A stretch of DNA of 64,000 nucleotides from [Lactobacillus] rogosae (GCA_900112995.1 FONU01000006.1:62001-126000); one strand, 5' to 3'; shown: positions 26,328 to 36,705, counted from the first letter of the stretch. The notes: generated from the letters alone by a model not told the origin. Translations and numbers: made by a program.

Positions 26328-27491
26328 TTACTTAACAACTCTTACCTTAATAACACCATCTATAGCTGAAAGCTTAGCTGTTACATCTTCTGTGATAGCT
26401 GAACCTGTATCAAGAACAGAGTAAGCATAATCTCCTCTTGACTTGTTATCCATAGATTCGATATTAATACCTGCATCACCCATAACGCTTGTAAGCTTGC
26501 TTATGATTGCTGGAACATTCTTATGGCATACTGTAACTCTTCCTGCTGATGTACATACGCCACAATCACAGTTAGGATAATTAACAGAATTAACAATATT
26601 ACCGTTCTCTATGTAGTTTCTTAATTCCTTAACTGCCATAACAGCACAGTTATCCTCTGCTTCTTCAGTTGAAGCACCAAGATGAGGAAGTACAATAACA
26701 CCTTCCTGACCTGCTGTTGTTGTATTAGGAAAATCTGTAACATACTTAGCAACCTTGCCAGACTTAATAGCATCAAGAATAGCTGGCTCATCAACAAGTA
26801 CATCTCTTGCACAATTAACAACGACTGTACCCTTCTTCATCATATCAAATGCTGCCTTATTAATCATGCCCTTAGTACTATCAAGTGCTGGCACATGGAT
26901 TGTGATATAATCACATTCCTTGTATATATCCTCAACATTAACAATATGCTTAACTTCGCTTGAAAGATTCCAGGCTGCATTAACTGAAAGATATGGGTCA
27001 TATCCATATACTTCCATTCCAAGGCTTATAGCTGCATTAGCAACTAACTGTCCGATAGCACCAAGTCCGATAACACCAAGCTTCTTGCCTTTGATTTCCT
27101 TACCAGCGAATGCTTTCTTAGCCTTTTCTGCTGACTTTGCAATATCCGCATCATCTTTATTATCTTCTACCCACTTGATACCGCCAAGTAAATCTCTTGA
27201 AGCTAAAAGTAAAGCTGCAAGAACGTGTTCCTTAACCGCATTAGCATTAGCACCTGGTGTATTAAATACAACGATACCCTTATCTGCACATTTATCAAGT
27301 GGAATATTATTAACACCAGCTCCAGCTCTTGCTATAGCAAGAAGATTATCTGGTAATTCCATATCGTGCATCTTAGCACTTCTTACAAGTACTGCATCCG
27401 CTTCTTCAAATGCTGCATTAGCATTATAATCGCTTGAGAAAAGGTCAAGACCTACAGAAGCTATATTATTAAGACAATTTACGTTAATCAT
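26328..27491 (-). CDS. serA: D-3-phosphoglycerate dehydrogenase
   Basis: This 387-residue enzyme oxidises 3-phosphoglycerate in the first step of serine synthesis. It has the NAD loop GVIGLGAIGQLVANAA, the catalytic Arg in NCARDVLVDE, Glu/His in LPHLGASTEEAEDN, and a C-terminal ACT domain (MGDAGINIESMDNKSRGD) that can bind a regulatory amino acid. It is short among SerA proteins; the intervening domain of the long type is missing. Its start overlaps the serC stop as TAATG, giving coupled translation. Confidence 0.95.
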   Translation of the reverse strand: MINVNCLNNIASVGLDLFSSDYNANAAFEEADAVLVRSAKMHDMELPDNLLAIARAGAGVNNIPLDKCADKGIVVFNTPGANANAVKEHVLAALLLASRDLLGGIKWVEDNKDDADIAKSAEKAKKAFAGKEIKGKKLGVIGLGAIGQLVANAAISLGMEVYGYDPYLSVNAAWNLSSEVKHIVNVEDIYKECDYITIHVPALDSTKGMINKAAFDMMKKGTVVVNCARDVLVDEPAILDAIKSGKVAKYVTDFPNTTTAGQEGVIVLPHLGASTEEAEDNCAVMAVKELRNYIENGNIVNSVNYPNCDCGVCTSAGRVTVCHKNVPAIISKLTSVMGDAGINIESMDNKSRGDYAYSVLDTGSAITEDVTAKLSAIDGVIKVRVVK

Positions 27492-28573
27492 TAGGCATTC
27501 TCCTTTTCGAACTTCTTCATAAATTCAACTAACTTCTCAACGCCTTCGATTGGCATTGCATTATAGATAGAAGCTCTCATACCGCCAACTGTTCTGTGAC
27601 CCTTAAGATTTACAAATCCAGCCGCTTCTGCTTCTTTAACAAATTTAGCATCAAGTTCTTTATCACCTGTTACGAAAGGAACATTCATAAGTGAACGGTC
27701 TTCCTTAACAACTGTTCCCTTAAACATCTTAGACTCATCAAGGAAATCATAAAGAATTTTAGCCTTCTTTTCATTGTGTTCTTTCATAGCTGAAAGTCCA
27801 CCCATCTTCTTAATCCACTTAAATACCTTGCCGCAGATATAGATATTGTAGCAAGGAGGTGTATTATAAAGAGAATCTGCATCTGCCTGTGTCTTCCACT
27901 TTAACATAGTTGGTGTTCCAGGAAGTACATCATCTGTTATAAGGTCTTCTCTGATAATTGCAATAACAACACCAGCAGGTCCGATATTCTTCTGAACTCC
28001 GCCGTATACTACACCATATTTTGTTACATCAATTGGTTCTGATAAGAAACAAGATGAAACATCTGATACAAGTATATGTCCCTTAGTATTAGGGAGTGTC
28101 TTATACTTTGTTCCATATATTGTGTTGTTCTCACAGATGTATACATAATCTGCATCCTCTGGAATATCAAGATCTGAACAATCTGGTATGTATGAATATG
28201 TCTTATCCTCTGAGGAAGCTACAGCAACAGCCTCACCATAGATTTTAGCTTCATTAAATGCTTTCTTAGCCCACTGGCCAGTGATAATATAAGCTGCTTT
28301 TTTGTTCTTCATAAGGTTCATTGGAACTTCTGCGAAGAACTGCGATGCACCACCCTGAAGGAATAATACCTTATAATTGTCAGGTATATTCATAAGCTCT
28401 CTTAAGTCTTTTTCAGCTTCTTTGATGATGTTATCGTAAACCTTGGAACGATGGCTCATCTCCATAACCGACTGACCAGAACCCTGGTAATCTAACATCT
28501 CATCTGCTGCTTCCCTTAATACTTCTTCGGGTAATACTGCTGGACCTGCACTAAAGTTATAAACTCTTGCCAC
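27491..28573 (-). CDS. serC: Phosphoserine aminotransferase
   Basis: This 360-residue PLP enzyme transfers an amino group from glutamate to 3-phosphohydroxypyruvate. It opens with the SerC motif VYNFSAGPAVLPEEVL, has LFLQGGASQFFAEVPMN, the PLP lysine in YGGVQKNIGPAGV, and ends with GHRTVGGMRASIYNAMP. I place the start at GTG 28573 because AGGAGG lies eight bases upstream; the longer frame from an ATG seven codons earlier contains this ribosome site. First gene of serC-serA, behind a strong promoter. Confidence 0.95.
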   Translation of the reverse strand: MARVYNFSAGPAVLPEEVLREAADEMLDYQGSGQSVMEMSHRSKVYDNIIKEAEKDLRELMNIPDNYKVLFLQGGASQFFAEVPMNLMKNKKAAYIITGQWAKKAFNEAKIYGEAVAVASSEDKTYSYIPDCSDLDIPEDADYVYICENNTIYGTKYKTLPNTKGHILVSDVSSCFLSEPIDVTKYGVVYGGVQKNIGPAGVVIAIIREDLITDDVLPGTPTMLKWKTQADADSLYNTPPCYNIYICGKVFKWIKKMGGLSAMKEHNEKKAKILYDFLDESKMFKGTVVKEDRSLMNVPFVTGDKELDAKFVKEAEAAGFVNLKGHRTVGGMRASIYNAMPIEGVEKLVEFMKKFEKENA

Positions 28574-28674
28574 TTTCTCTTCCTCCTGATTCATTTCAAT
28601 AATTAATCATAAACATTTAATCATAAGTAAATATATTCAAAATAACTTAATATATTAAAAATTTATTAACATTT

Positions 28675-28703
28675 ATTCTATTCCTGCTAAATCGCTCTGT
28701 CAA
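28675..28703 (-). promoter_or_regulatory. serC: Strong sigma-A promoter for serC-serA
   Basis: On the minus strand TTGACA (28698-28703) and TAGAAT (28675-28680) are 17 bp apart, about 100 bases before the serC start. The best -35 box seen in the window. Confidence 0.8.
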
Positions 28704-28764
28704 GTTAATATTTTATCATAATAAAGTATTTGCTGTACTTTTTTTAATACCAAAAGGCTGATGC

Positions 28765-30456
28765 TTAATTAGCACTCTCCTTTTTATTAAGATCATCTCT
28801 GTCAAATGCTTCTGATATAGGTGCTCCAGGTGCAACCATAGGGAATACCTTATCATCTTTGCATATATCACATTCAATGACGCAAGGTATATTAAGCTCG
28901 ATAGCTTCTTTAAGAGCCTTCTCAAAGCTTTCTATATCTGCTACACGGTATGCCTTAGCTCCCATACCTTCTGATACCTTAACAAAATCAACCTGATCGT
29001 TAAGTACTGTTGCAGAATAACGCTGTCCATAGAAAAGATCCTGCCACTGGCGTACCATACCAAGAACGTGATTATTAAATATAACCTCGATTATTGGAAT
29101 ATTGTAACGTGTAGCTGTTGCAATCTCATTCATATTCATACGGAAACAGCCATCTCCTGCTATATTAATAACAACCTTATCACGACAGCCAACCTTAGCA
29201 CCTATGCTTGCACCAAGTCCATATCCCATTGTGCCAAGTCCACCTGATGTAAGAAGTGTTCTTGGACTTTTGAACTTATAATGCTGTGCAGCCCACATCT
29301 GGTGCTGTCCTACATCTGTAGATATAATTGCATCTCCGTTAGTAATCTCATATATCTTTTCCATAATATATGGTCCATTAAGAACATCTTTTCTATACTT
29401 CATAGGGAACTTTTCTTCATAATTTTTGATATGTTCCATCCATTCTGTATGCTCTGACTGCTCAAGCTTGGCATTAACTCTCTTTAGTATCTCAGCCGCA
29501 TCACCTATTACAGAAGCATCTGTATGTATATTCTTATTAACCTCAGCCGCATCTACATCAAACTGAAGAATTTTCGCATTCTTTGCAAATTTCTTTGTAT
29601 TTCCTGTAACCCTGTCAGAAAATCTTGCACCGATTGTAATAAGAAGGTCACATTCTGACACACCAAAGTTAGATGTCTTAGTTCCGTGCATACCAAGCAT
29701 ACCTGTATAATGAGGATCTGAACCATCAAATGCACCTTTACCCATAAGTGTATCGCATACAGGTGCATCTATCTTTTTAACGAATTTTCTTAATTCATCC
29801 GAAGCTTCTGATGCAATAACTCCGCCGCCGACAAATACATATGGCTTCTTAGCGGCCTTAATCATAGCAACTGCATTTTCTACATCTTCTTCTGTGATTG
29901 TATCTGTAACTCTCTCAATTGGCTTAGGAGTTTCTTTAATGTAATCACACTCATTAGCTGTTGCATCTTTAGTTATATCAACAAGAACAGGACCCGGACG
30001 TCCTTCCTTAGCTATCTTAAAGGCTCTTCTTAATGTAGCAGCAAGATCCTTTACATCTTTTACAATAAAGCTGTGCTTAGTAATCGGCATAACTATTCCA
30101 GCTATATCTACTTCCTGAAAACTATCTCTTCCAAGGAGTGGAAGTGTAACATTACATGTAATGGCAACGATTGGAATTGAATCCATCATAGCTGTTGCAA
30201 TACCTGTTACAAGATTAGTGGCACCAGGTCCTGATGTCGCAAAACATACACCAACCTTTCCTGTTGCTCTCGCATATCCGTCTGCGGCGTGAGATGCACC
30301 CTGTTCGTGAGATGTAAGGATATGTGTTATCTCATCTGAGTGCTTATATAACGCATCATAGACGTTAAGAATGGCTCCACCTGGGTATCCAAATACAGTA
30401 TCTACACCCTGTTCTTTTAAGCATTCAACTATAATCTCTGAACCATTTAATATCAT
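28765..30456 (-). CDS. ilvB: Acetolactate synthase, catalytic subunit
   Basis: This 563-residue thiamine-diphosphate enzyme makes acetolactate for valine, leucine and isoleucine synthesis. The catalytic Glu lies in TSHEQGASHAADGYARATGK, the FAD-type middle domain is present, and the ThDP site reads GDGCFRMNMNEIATATRYN. Length is normal for the large subunit. No small regulatory subunit (ilvN/ilvH) follows; the next gene is serC behind its own promoter. It is the last gene of leuB-ilvD-ilvB. Confidence 0.95.
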   Translation of the reverse strand: MILNGSEIIVECLKEQGVDTVFGYPGGAILNVYDALYKHSDEITHILTSHEQGASHAADGYARATGKVGVCFATSGPGATNLVTGIATAMMDSIPIVAITCNVTLPLLGRDSFQEVDIAGIVMPITKHSFIVKDVKDLAATLRRAFKIAKEGRPGPVLVDITKDATANECDYIKETPKPIERVTDTITEEDVENAVAMIKAAKKPYVFVGGGVIASEASDELRKFVKKIDAPVCDTLMGKGAFDGSDPHYTGMLGMHGTKTSNFGVSECDLLITIGARFSDRVTGNTKKFAKNAKILQFDVDAAEVNKNIHTDASVIGDAAEILKRVNAKLEQSEHTEWMEHIKNYEEKFPMKYRKDVLNGPYIMEKIYEITNGDAIISTDVGQHQMWAAQHYKFKSPRTLLTSGGLGTMGYGLGASIGAKVGCRDKVVINIAGDGCFRMNMNEIATATRYNIPIIEVIFNNHVLGMVRQWQDLFYGQRYSATVLNDQVDFVKVSEGMGAKAYRVADIESFEKALKEAIELNIPCVIECDICKDDKVFPMVAPGAPISEAFDRDDLNKKESAN

Positions 30457-30510
30457 TAGTCTGTCTTCCTTTCATTATATTTATCATTCTATTTTATCTA
30501 AATATACTTA

Positions 30511-32181
30511 TTATGCCTCTGGTGTCTTTAAAACAGCACCTCTGTTACCTGATGTAACCATTGAAGCATATCTCTTAAGATATCCTGTTGTTACCTTAGG
30601 TTCTCTTGGCTGCCATTTTGCTTTTCTTGCGGCAAGTTCTTCATCAGAAACTTTAAGTTCAAGCTTTAAGCCTGGAATATCAATGCTTATGATATCGCCT
30701 TCCTCTACTAAAGCAATAGGACCGCCTACTGCTGCTTCTGGTGAAACGTGTCCAATAGAAGCACCACGGCTTGCACCTGAGAAACGTCCATCTGTAATAA
30801 GTGCAACTGATGAACCAAGTCCCATACCAGCAATAGCTGATGTTGGGTTAAGCATTTCTCTCATACCAGGGCCACCCTTAGGGCCTTCATATCTGATAAC
30901 AACAACATCACCAGGTACAATCTTTCCGCCCTTGATAGCTGCAATAGCATCTTCTTCACAGTCAAATACTCTTGCTGGACCTTCGTGTACAAGCATTTCA
31001 TCAACAACTGCTGAGCGCTTCACAACTGAACCATCTGGTGCAAGGTTACCAGAAAGAACTGCAAGACCTCCTGTCTTACTATATGGCTTATCAACTGGTC
31101 TTATGACTTCTTCATCTTTATTATAAGCCGTAGCAATGCACTCACCAATTGTCTTTCCTGATACTGTCATACAATCTGTATTAAGAAGTCCAATATCAGC
31201 AAGCTCCTTCATAACTGCATATACACCACCGGCTTCATTAAGATCTTCCATATATGTAGGACCTGCTGGTGCAAGGTGGCAGAGGTTAGGTGTCTTTTCG
31301 CTTATTGGATTAGCGAACTTAATATCAAAATCAAAACCAATCTCGTGTGCAATAGCTGGAAGATGTAACATACTATTTGTTGAACAGCCAAGTGCCATAT
31401 CAACAGTAAGTGCATTCATAATAGAATCCTTTGTGATAATATCTCTTGCTGTAATACCCTTATTAACCATATCCATAACAGCCATACCAGCGTGCTTAGC
31501 AAGCTTAATTCTCTCTGAATATACGGCTGGGATTGTTCCATTCCCACGAAGTCCCATACCAAGAGCTTCTGTAAGACAGTTCATAGAGTTAGCTGTATAC
31601 ATACCTGAGCAAGAACCACAAGTAGGACATACCTTTTCCTCAAATTCAAGAACATCTTCTTCTGTCATTGTTCCAGCCGCATATGAACCAACTGCCTCAA
31701 ACATAGATGAAAGACTTCTCTTCTTACCCTTTACGTGACCTGCAAGCATAGGACCACCTGATACAAATACTGTAGGAAGGTTAAGTCTTGCTGCTGCCAT
31801 AAGAAGTCCCGGAACGTTCTTATCACAGTTAGGTACCATAACAAGTCCGTCAAACTGATGTGCAATAGCCATACATTCTGTTGAGTCAGCTATTAAATCT
31901 CTTGTTACTAAAGAGTACTTCATACCAACGTGTCCCATAGCAATACCATCACACACAGCGATAGCTGGGAATACTACTGGAACACCACCAGCTTCTGCTA
32001 CTCCTAGCTTAACTGCATTAACAATCTTATCAATATTCATATGACCTGGTACTATTTCATTATATGAACTTACGATACCAATCATAGGTTTCTTCATCTC
32101 TTCTGCTGTGAAGCCAAGTGCATTAAAAAGGCTTCGTGCAGGTGCCTGCTGCATACCGCTTCTTGCGTTATCACTTACCAT
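30511..32181 (-). CDS. ilvD: Dihydroxy-acid dehydratase
   Basis: This 556-residue iron-sulfur enzyme catalyses the third shared step of branched-chain amino acid synthesis. Cluster cysteines are visible in [15 protein letters not shown] and [18 protein letters not shown]; the C-terminal [19 protein letters not shown] segment is typical. The ATG has AAGGAG upstream. It lies between leuB and ilvB. Confidence 0.96.
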   Translation of the reverse strand: MVSDNARSGMQQAPARSLFNALGFTAEEMKKPMIGIVSSYNEIVPGHMNIDKIVNAVKLGVAEAGGVPVVFPAIAVCDGIAMGHVGMKYSLVTRDLIADSTECMAIAHQFDGLVMVPNCDKNVPGLLMAAARLNLPTVFVSGGPMLAGHVKGKKRSLSSMFEAVGSYAAGTMTEEDVLEFEEKVCPTCGSCSGMYTANSMNCLTEALGMGLRGNGTIPAVYSERIKLAKHAGMAVMDMVNKGITARDIITKDSIMNALTVDMALGCSTNSMLHLPAIAHEIGFDFDIKFANPISEKTPNLCHLAPAGPTYMEDLNEAGGVYAVMKELADIGLLNTDCMTVSGKTIGECIATAYNKDEEVIRPVDKPYSKTGGLAVLSGNLAPDGSVVKRSAVVDEMLVHEGPARVFDCEEDAIAAIKGGKIVPGDVVVIRYEGPKGGPGMREMLNPTSAIAGMGLGSSVALITDGRFSGASRGASIGHVSPEAAVGGPIALVEEGDIISIDIPGLKLELKVSDEELAARKAKWQPREPKVTTGYLKRYASMVTSGNRGAVLKTPEA

Positions 32182-32254
32182 AACTATTCTCCTTGTAAAT
32201 CTAATTCTTTAAGTTAAAATGTTCTCTTAGCCCACATATTTACATAAAATACAT

Positions 32255-32340
32255 AACTTATTCCAATATTCGTTAAGCCTTCATACATTATACTGCTTCA
32301 CTAATTATCCAGCTTTTATACATTATGCTGCCAGGAAACA
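32255..32340 (-). repeat. 35-bp imperfect tandem repeat between leuB and ilvD
   Basis: On the minus strand GCAGCATAATGTATAAAAGC is followed 35 bases later by GCAGTATAATGTATGAAGGC, with looser similarity in the rest of each unit. It fills much of the 184-bp gap. It could carry an internal promoter (both units contain TATAAT-like boxes) or be neutral duplication. Confidence 0.45.
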
Positions 32341-32365
32341 TTTATCATTACTGTCTATACTTTAT

Positions 32366-33448
32366 TTATACTCTCTCTGCTATAAGGTCACCCATCTTGT
32401 CTGTTCCGACCTTTGTGCAGCCTTCTGAATAAATATCTGTTGTTCTGTAGCCTTCCTTAAGGACTGCTGCAACTGCTGCCTCAATGGCATCTGCTTCCTT
32501 ATCAAGGTCAAGTGAATATCTTAACATCATAGCTGCTGAAAGGATAGTTGCTATAGGGTTAGCTATATTCTTTCCTGCTATATCTGGTGCTGAACCATGG
32601 CTTGGCTCATATAAGCCTAACTTAGTCTTACCAAGGCTTGCTGATGATAACATACCGATAGAACCTGTTATCATACTTGCTTCATCTGAAAGAATGTCAC
32701 CGAACATATTCTCTGTAAGAATTACATCAAACTGTCCCGGATTCATAACAAGCTGCATAGCACAGTTATCTACAAGCATATCCTCTAATTCAACTTCTGG
32801 ATAATCTTTAGCAACTTCGTGTACAATCTTTCTCCAAAGTCTTGAAGAATCAAGTACATTCGCCTTATCAACACTTGTTACTTTCTTTCTTCTCTTCATA
32901 GCAATTTCAAAACCCTTGATTGCTATTCTTCTAATCTCTTCTTCATTATATGTAAGAGTATCTACAGCAGTCATAAGTCCATCAACTTCTTCTGTGTGTC
33001 TTTTACCAAAATAAAGACCGCCAGTAAGCTCTCTCATAATAACCATATCGAAGCCATCGCCGATTATCTCTTCCTTAAGAGGGCAGGCTGTCTTTAACTC
33101 ATTGTATAAATATGCAGGACGAATATTAGCAAATAACTCCAAATCCTTACGAATTTTTAATAATCCTGCCTCTGGTCTTAGGTCAGGTGCAACATCATAC
33201 CATCTTGAGTTACCCACGTTGCCACCAACAGCACCAAGAAGCACTGCATCTGAAGCCTTAGCAATTGCTACTGCCTCATCTGTAAGAGGTACTCCACACT
33301 CATCAATAGAGCAGCCTCCCATTAAAATCTTCGTATAATCGAACTTATGTCCATATTTGTCAGCCACTGCATTTAACACTTTAACTGCTTCTGCGACTAT
33401 CTCTGGTCCGATTCCATCACCGGGAATTAAAGTTATTTTACAATCCAT
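32366..33448 (-). CDS. leuB: 3-isopropylmalate dehydrogenase
   Basis: This 360-residue enzyme oxidises and decarboxylates 3-isopropylmalate in leucine synthesis. It has the family opening [20 protein letters not shown], substrate residues in [14 protein letters not shown], the catalytic Lys/Asp in [17 protein letters not shown], metal ligands in [13 protein letters not shown], and the NAD segment [15 protein letters not shown]. leuA and leuCD are not in the window. First gene of leuB-ilvD-ilvB, with its own promoter. Confidence 0.96.
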   Translation of the reverse strand: MDCKITLIPGDGIGPEIVAEAVKVLNAVADKYGHKFDYTKILMGGCSIDECGVPLTDEAVAIAKASDAVLLGAVGGNVGNSRWYDVAPDLRPEAGLLKIRKDLELFANIRPAYLYNELKTACPLKEEIIGDGFDMVIMRELTGGLYFGKRHTEEVDGLMTAVDTLTYNEEEIRRIAIKGFEIAMKRRKKVTSVDKANVLDSSRLWRKIVHEVAKDYPEVELEDMLVDNCAMQLVMNPGQFDVILTENMFGDILSDEASMITGSIGMLSSASLGKTKLGLYEPSHGSAPDIAGKNIANPIATILSAAMMLRYSLDLDKEADAIEAAVAAVLKEGYRTTDIYSEGCTKVGTDKMGDLIAERV

Positions 33449-33523
33449 AACGTATCCTGCCTTTCCTTCTTGTACTAACGCCCTACTTAAGTTTATTAAC
33501 CCACTTTCAGGCTATTGGTTAAT

Positions 33524-33552
33524 ATATTACTCCATAATAGTGCATTTTTCAA
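33524..33552 (-). promoter_or_regulatory. leuB: Sigma-A promoter for leuB-ilvD-ilvB
   Basis: On the minus strand TTGAAA (33547-33552) and TAATAT (33524-33529) are 17 bp apart. The leader of about 70 bases includes a short TTAACC/GGTTAA hairpin. I looked for a T-box (AGGGTGGNACCGCG) and found none. Confidence 0.7.
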
Positions 33553-33608
33553 GTATTTGTACAATATCGACAGTATCAAAACGCCCATTTTTATCAAAAT
33601 AGAAAAAG

Positions 33609-33730
33609 CACATTCTCGCACCGTATTCGGTCGTTTGCATCAACCCACATCTTCGTGCGGACGCGTATTATCGTCATATGATATTTTTTGTATAACAGAG
33701 AATCCTATCAGAATTTCCCATTACACAAAA
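33609..33730 (-). repeat. Full copy (R2) of a structured intergenic repeat
   Basis: This 122-bp segment aligns without gaps to 57909-58030; by hand count about 90 of 122 positions agree. Conserved blocks are CACATTCTCGCACCG, ATCTTCGTGCG and the ends of a palindrome (AGAATTTCCCATTACACAAAA). It lies between the yajC terminator and the leuB promoter, in the same orientation as the other copies. Confidence 0.8.
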
Positions 33731-33764
33731 AAGCTTCCAGTACCATTTACCGGCACTGGAAGCT
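33726..33764 (-). terminator. Rho-independent terminator after yajC
   Basis: On the minus strand AGCTTCCAGT and ACTGGAAGCT form a 10-bp stem followed by TTTTTTG. The U-run side overlaps the edge of repeat R2. Confidence 0.92.
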
Positions 33765-33798
33765 AAATCTTTTAATTCTGATTTATTATTCTCTCTGA

Positions 33799-34083
33799 TT
33801 ATTCTTCTGATGAAGCTGGCTTTTCTACCTGAGCAATTGCTTTCTTCTGCATTGTTATACGGCAGTTCTTATTGTTACCAAATTCAACGATAACATCATC
33901 TTCTGTTATATCAAGAATAACACCATAGAAGCCACTTGTTGTAAGAACATAATCACCTATCTCCATAGAGTCCATAAGCTGCTGCTGTTCTTTCTGCTGT
34001 TTCTTCTGTGGCTTAATTGCGAAAAAGTACATTAATGCACCAAGTGCAACTACATATACTACAATAATACCAAGCTGTCCCAT
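33799..34083 (-). CDS. yajC: Preprotein translocase subunit YajC
   Basis: This 94-residue protein has one N-terminal membrane span (GIIVVYVVALGALMYFFAI), the family's basic segment KPQKKQQKEQQQLMDSMEIG and a small beta domain beginning DYVLTTSGFYGVILDI. YajC accompanies SecDF at the Sec translocon. It follows tgt, the usual partner, although a promoter of its own lies between them. Confidence 0.93.
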   Translation of the reverse strand: MGQLGIIVVYVVALGALMYFFAIKPQKKQQKEQQQLMDSMEIGDYVLTTSGFYGVILDITEDDVIVEFGNNKNCRITMQKKAIAQVEKPASSEE

Positions 34084-34129
34084 ATATATTCCTCCTAATT
34101 ACTTGCCTTCATATAGGCTCAATATTGTT

Positions 34130-34158
34130 ATAATACCTTAATTGTGGTCATATGTCCA
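34130..34158 (-). promoter_or_regulatory. yajC: Sigma-A-like promoter for yajC
   Basis: On the minus strand TGGACA (34153-34158) and TATTAT (34130-34135) are 17 bp apart, about 50 bases before the start codon. Confidence 0.6.
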
Positions 34159-34218
34159 TTGTTTAATGATAAATTTATAGCATTTTTATGATTTTAAATA
34201 TTTATGCACTGCCATTAA

Positions 34219-35355
34219 TTATTTCTTATCATAAGTCTTAAGCAGATACAATCTTTCATCCTTAAAGCTCTTATAATTTCCTGCATCAATAGCCCCCCTT
34301 ATATCTTCCATAAGGTGATTATAAAAGTAAAGGTTATGAAGCACACAAAGTCTCATTCCAAGCATTTCCTTAGCCTTAAGCAAATGTCTTATATATGCTC
34401 TGGAATAATTCCTGCAGGCTGGACACTGGCAGCCATCCTCAATAGGTGCTGTATCTTTTTCATACTTTGCATTAAAAAGATTAATCTTTCCAAACTTTGT
34501 ATACACGTGTCCGTGACGTCCATTTCTTGATGGATATACACAGTCAAAGAAATCAATACCCCTGTCAACCGACTCTAAGATATTAGCTGGTGTACCAACT
34601 CCCATAAGATAAGTTGGCTTGTTCTGTGGAAGGTATGGAACAACCTCGTCCAGAACGTGATACATTTCTTCGTGTGTCTCACCAACCGCAAGACCGCCAA
34701 CTGCGTATCCGTCAAGATCAAGCTCTGATATGCGCTTTGCGTGGTCAATTCTTATATCATCATAAATTGCCCCCTGATTAATACCGAATAACATCTGACT
34801 CTTATTTATAGTATCTTCAAGTGAATTAAGACGATTCATCTCCTTCTTACAACGCTCAAGCCATCTTGTAGTTCTCTCAACTGAATTAATAATATACTTT
34901 CTATCAGCCTTAGCAGGCGCACACTCGTCAAATGCCATTGCTATAGTCGAACCCAGATTAGACTGAATCTGCATACTTTCCTCTGGCCCCATAAATATCT
35001 TATGTCCATCTATATGTGACTGGAAAGTTACTCCTTCTTCCTTAATCTTACGAAGTCCCGCAAGTGAGAACACCTGAAATCCACCCGAATCTGTAAGAAT
35101 AGGCTTATTCCAGTTCATAAACTTGTGAAGACCTCCAAGCTCTTTTATAAGCTTATCACCCGGTCTTACATGGAGGTGGTAAGTATTGGATAACTCTATC
35201 TGTGTTCCTATTTCCTGTAAATCTGTTGTAGCAACTGCACCCTTAATAGCAGCCACTGTACCAACATTCATAAATACAGGTGTCTGCACAGTTCCATGAA
35301 CTGTTGTAAATTCAGCTCTTTTTGCTCTTCCATCTGTCTTTAATATCTTGTACAT
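34219..35355 (-). CDS. tgt: tRNA-guanine transglycosylase
   Basis: This 378-residue enzyme swaps guanine-34 for a queuine precursor in tRNAs with GUN anticodons. The catalytic Asp pair appears in LTDSGGFQVFSL and FDCVYPSRNGRHG, and the zinc site in GCQCPACRNYSRAYIRHL followed by the His in LHNLYFYN. Length is typical. Downstream is yajC. Confidence 0.96.
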   Translation of the reverse strand: MYKILKTDGRAKRAEFTTVHGTVQTPVFMNVGTVAAIKGAVATTDLQEIGTQIELSNTYHLHVRPGDKLIKELGGLHKFMNWNKPILTDSGGFQVFSLAGLRKIKEEGVTFQSHIDGHKIFMGPEESMQIQSNLGSTIAMAFDECAPAKADRKYIINSVERTTRWLERCKKEMNRLNSLEDTINKSQMLFGINQGAIYDDIRIDHAKRISELDLDGYAVGGLAVGETHEEMYHVLDEVVPYLPQNKPTYLMGVGTPANILESVDRGIDFFDCVYPSRNGRHGHVYTKFGKINLFNAKYEKDTAPIEDGCQCPACRNYSRAYIRHLLKAKEMLGMRLCVLHNLYFYNHLMEDIRGAIDAGNYKSFKDERLYLLKTYDKK

Positions 35356-35519
35356 ATTCTCTCTTTCCTTATATATAATCTTAAATTAATTGCCCTTAAA
35401 TATACAACCTATATTTCTCAACAAATATATATAATCTGCATCTCTTAATAAAATGCAATCTATATATCTAACAAATATATAACTCTTAATCACTCTGTTC
35501 TATAATAAATAATTCCTGA
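35356..35519. repeat. AT-rich gap with an imperfect direct repeat between aroC and tgt
   Basis: Two loosely similar blocks, containing CTATATTTCTCAACAAATATATA and CTATATATCTAACAAATATATA respectively, lie about 56 bp apart. No gene is visible. The region probably holds the tgt promoter, but I cannot place it with confidence. Confidence 0.4.
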
Positions 35520-36626
35520 TTAATCTCTCTTATAAAACTCTGTTATCCTGTCAATTCTTGATGTCATATTGGCAAATATCATATCCACAAGCGTAACTGC
35601 TGTCATCGCCTCGACAACAACTACAGCTCTTGGAACTATCATTGGGTCGTGTCTTCCCTTTATTGATACCTCTATATCTTCGCCAGATTTGCTGACCGTC
35701 TCTTGAGTTCTTGCTATTGAAGGTGTAGGCTTGACTGCCGCTCTTATGATTATATCAGAGCCATCGCTCATACCACCAAGCACACCACCACTGTGATTGG
35801 TCTTTTTGACAATCCTTCCATCTTTAATAGTAAAGCTGTCATTATTCGTACTTCCTGTACTGTCTGCTGCTGCAAATCCATCACCAATTTCAAAGCCTTT
35901 TACAGCACCAATGGACATTATAGCCTTTGCAAGATTAGCATCCAGCTTCTCAAATACAGGGTCTCCAACACCAGCCATCATACCAGTTACAACACACTCA
36001 ATTATTCCACCCATTGAATCCTGCTCTTTCAGCTTCTCATCTGCGTACTTCTCAACCTGCATAGCAGCATTACTGTCTGGCATATTAAATGCGTTATTAT
36101 CACGTTCTTTCAAATCAAAATTATTATAGTCTATATTAATTCCGCCAATTCTAGATGAATATGCGCATACATTTATTCCAAGCTCCTCTAATATCTTAAC
36201 AGCTATCGCACCTGCAGCAACCCTGCCTATAGTCTCTCTTCCAGAACTTCGTCCGCCACCTCTGTAATCCCTGAAACCATATTTTTCATCAAATGTATAA
36301 TCTGCATGTCCAGGTCTGTAATAGCCTGCTATCTCAGAATAATCTGCTGAACGCTGTGTTTTATTATATACTACCATAGAAATCGGCGTTCCTGTCGTCT
36401 TTCCTTCAAATACACCTGACAAAATACTTACTTTATCATCTTCTTTCCTAGGTGTAGTATACTTTGACTGTCCTGGTTTTCTTCTGTTAAGAAACTTCTG
36501 TATATCTTCTTCACAAAGAGAAATTCCCGCAGGACAGCCATCAACAACAACTCCGAGTCCCTCTCCGTGAGATTCACCCCAAGTCATAAATTTAAAAATA
36601 TTACCATATGTTGAACCAGCTGCCAC
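35520..36626 (-). CDS. aroC: Chorismate synthase
   Basis: This 368-residue FMN-dependent enzyme makes chorismate from EPSP, the last step of the shikimate pathway. Family signatures are GESHGEGLGVVVDGCPAGI, DYRGGGRSSGRETIGRVAAG and GRHDPMIVPRAVVVVEAM. The start is GTG behind GGGAGG. It sits alone, downstream of the Hsp70 terminator. Confidence 0.96.
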   Translation of the reverse strand: MAAGSTYGNIFKFMTWGESHGEGLGVVVDGCPAGISLCEEDIQKFLNRRKPGQSKYTTPRKEDDKVSILSGVFEGKTTGTPISMVVYNKTQRSADYSEIAGYYRPGHADYTFDEKYGFRDYRGGGRSSGRETIGRVAAGAIAVKILEELGINVCAYSSRIGGINIDYNNFDLKERDNNAFNMPDSNAAMQVEKYADEKLKEQDSMGGIIECVVTGMMAGVGDPVFEKLDANLAKAIMSIGAVKGFEIGDGFAAADSTGSTNNDSFTIKDGRIVKKTNHSGGVLGGMSDGSDIIIRAAVKPTPSIARTQETVSKSGEDIEVSIKGRHDPMIVPRAVVVVEAMTAVTLVDMIFANMTSRIDRITEFYKRD

Positions 36627-36658
36627 TTATCTGCCTCCCATTCTGTATACATCTATAT

Positions 36659-36705
36659 AAAAAACTGATATTATCTATAAAATAACACTCTATAGATAAT
36701 ATCAG
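36659..36705 (-). terminator. Rho-independent terminator after the Hsp70 gene
   Basis: On the minus strand CTGATATTATCTATA pairs perfectly with TATAGATAATATCAG, followed by TTTTTT. Confidence 0.92.

Noticed and set aside
30371-31126. Plus-strand frame of 251 codons over ilvB/ilvD
   Set aside because: It is antisense to two enzymes with complete motifs and spans the gap between them; it arises from their codon bias.
33449-33610. T-box or leucine leader peptide before leuB
   Set aside because: No AGGGTGGNACCGCG box, no specifier-loop layout, and no short frame rich in Leu codons was found.
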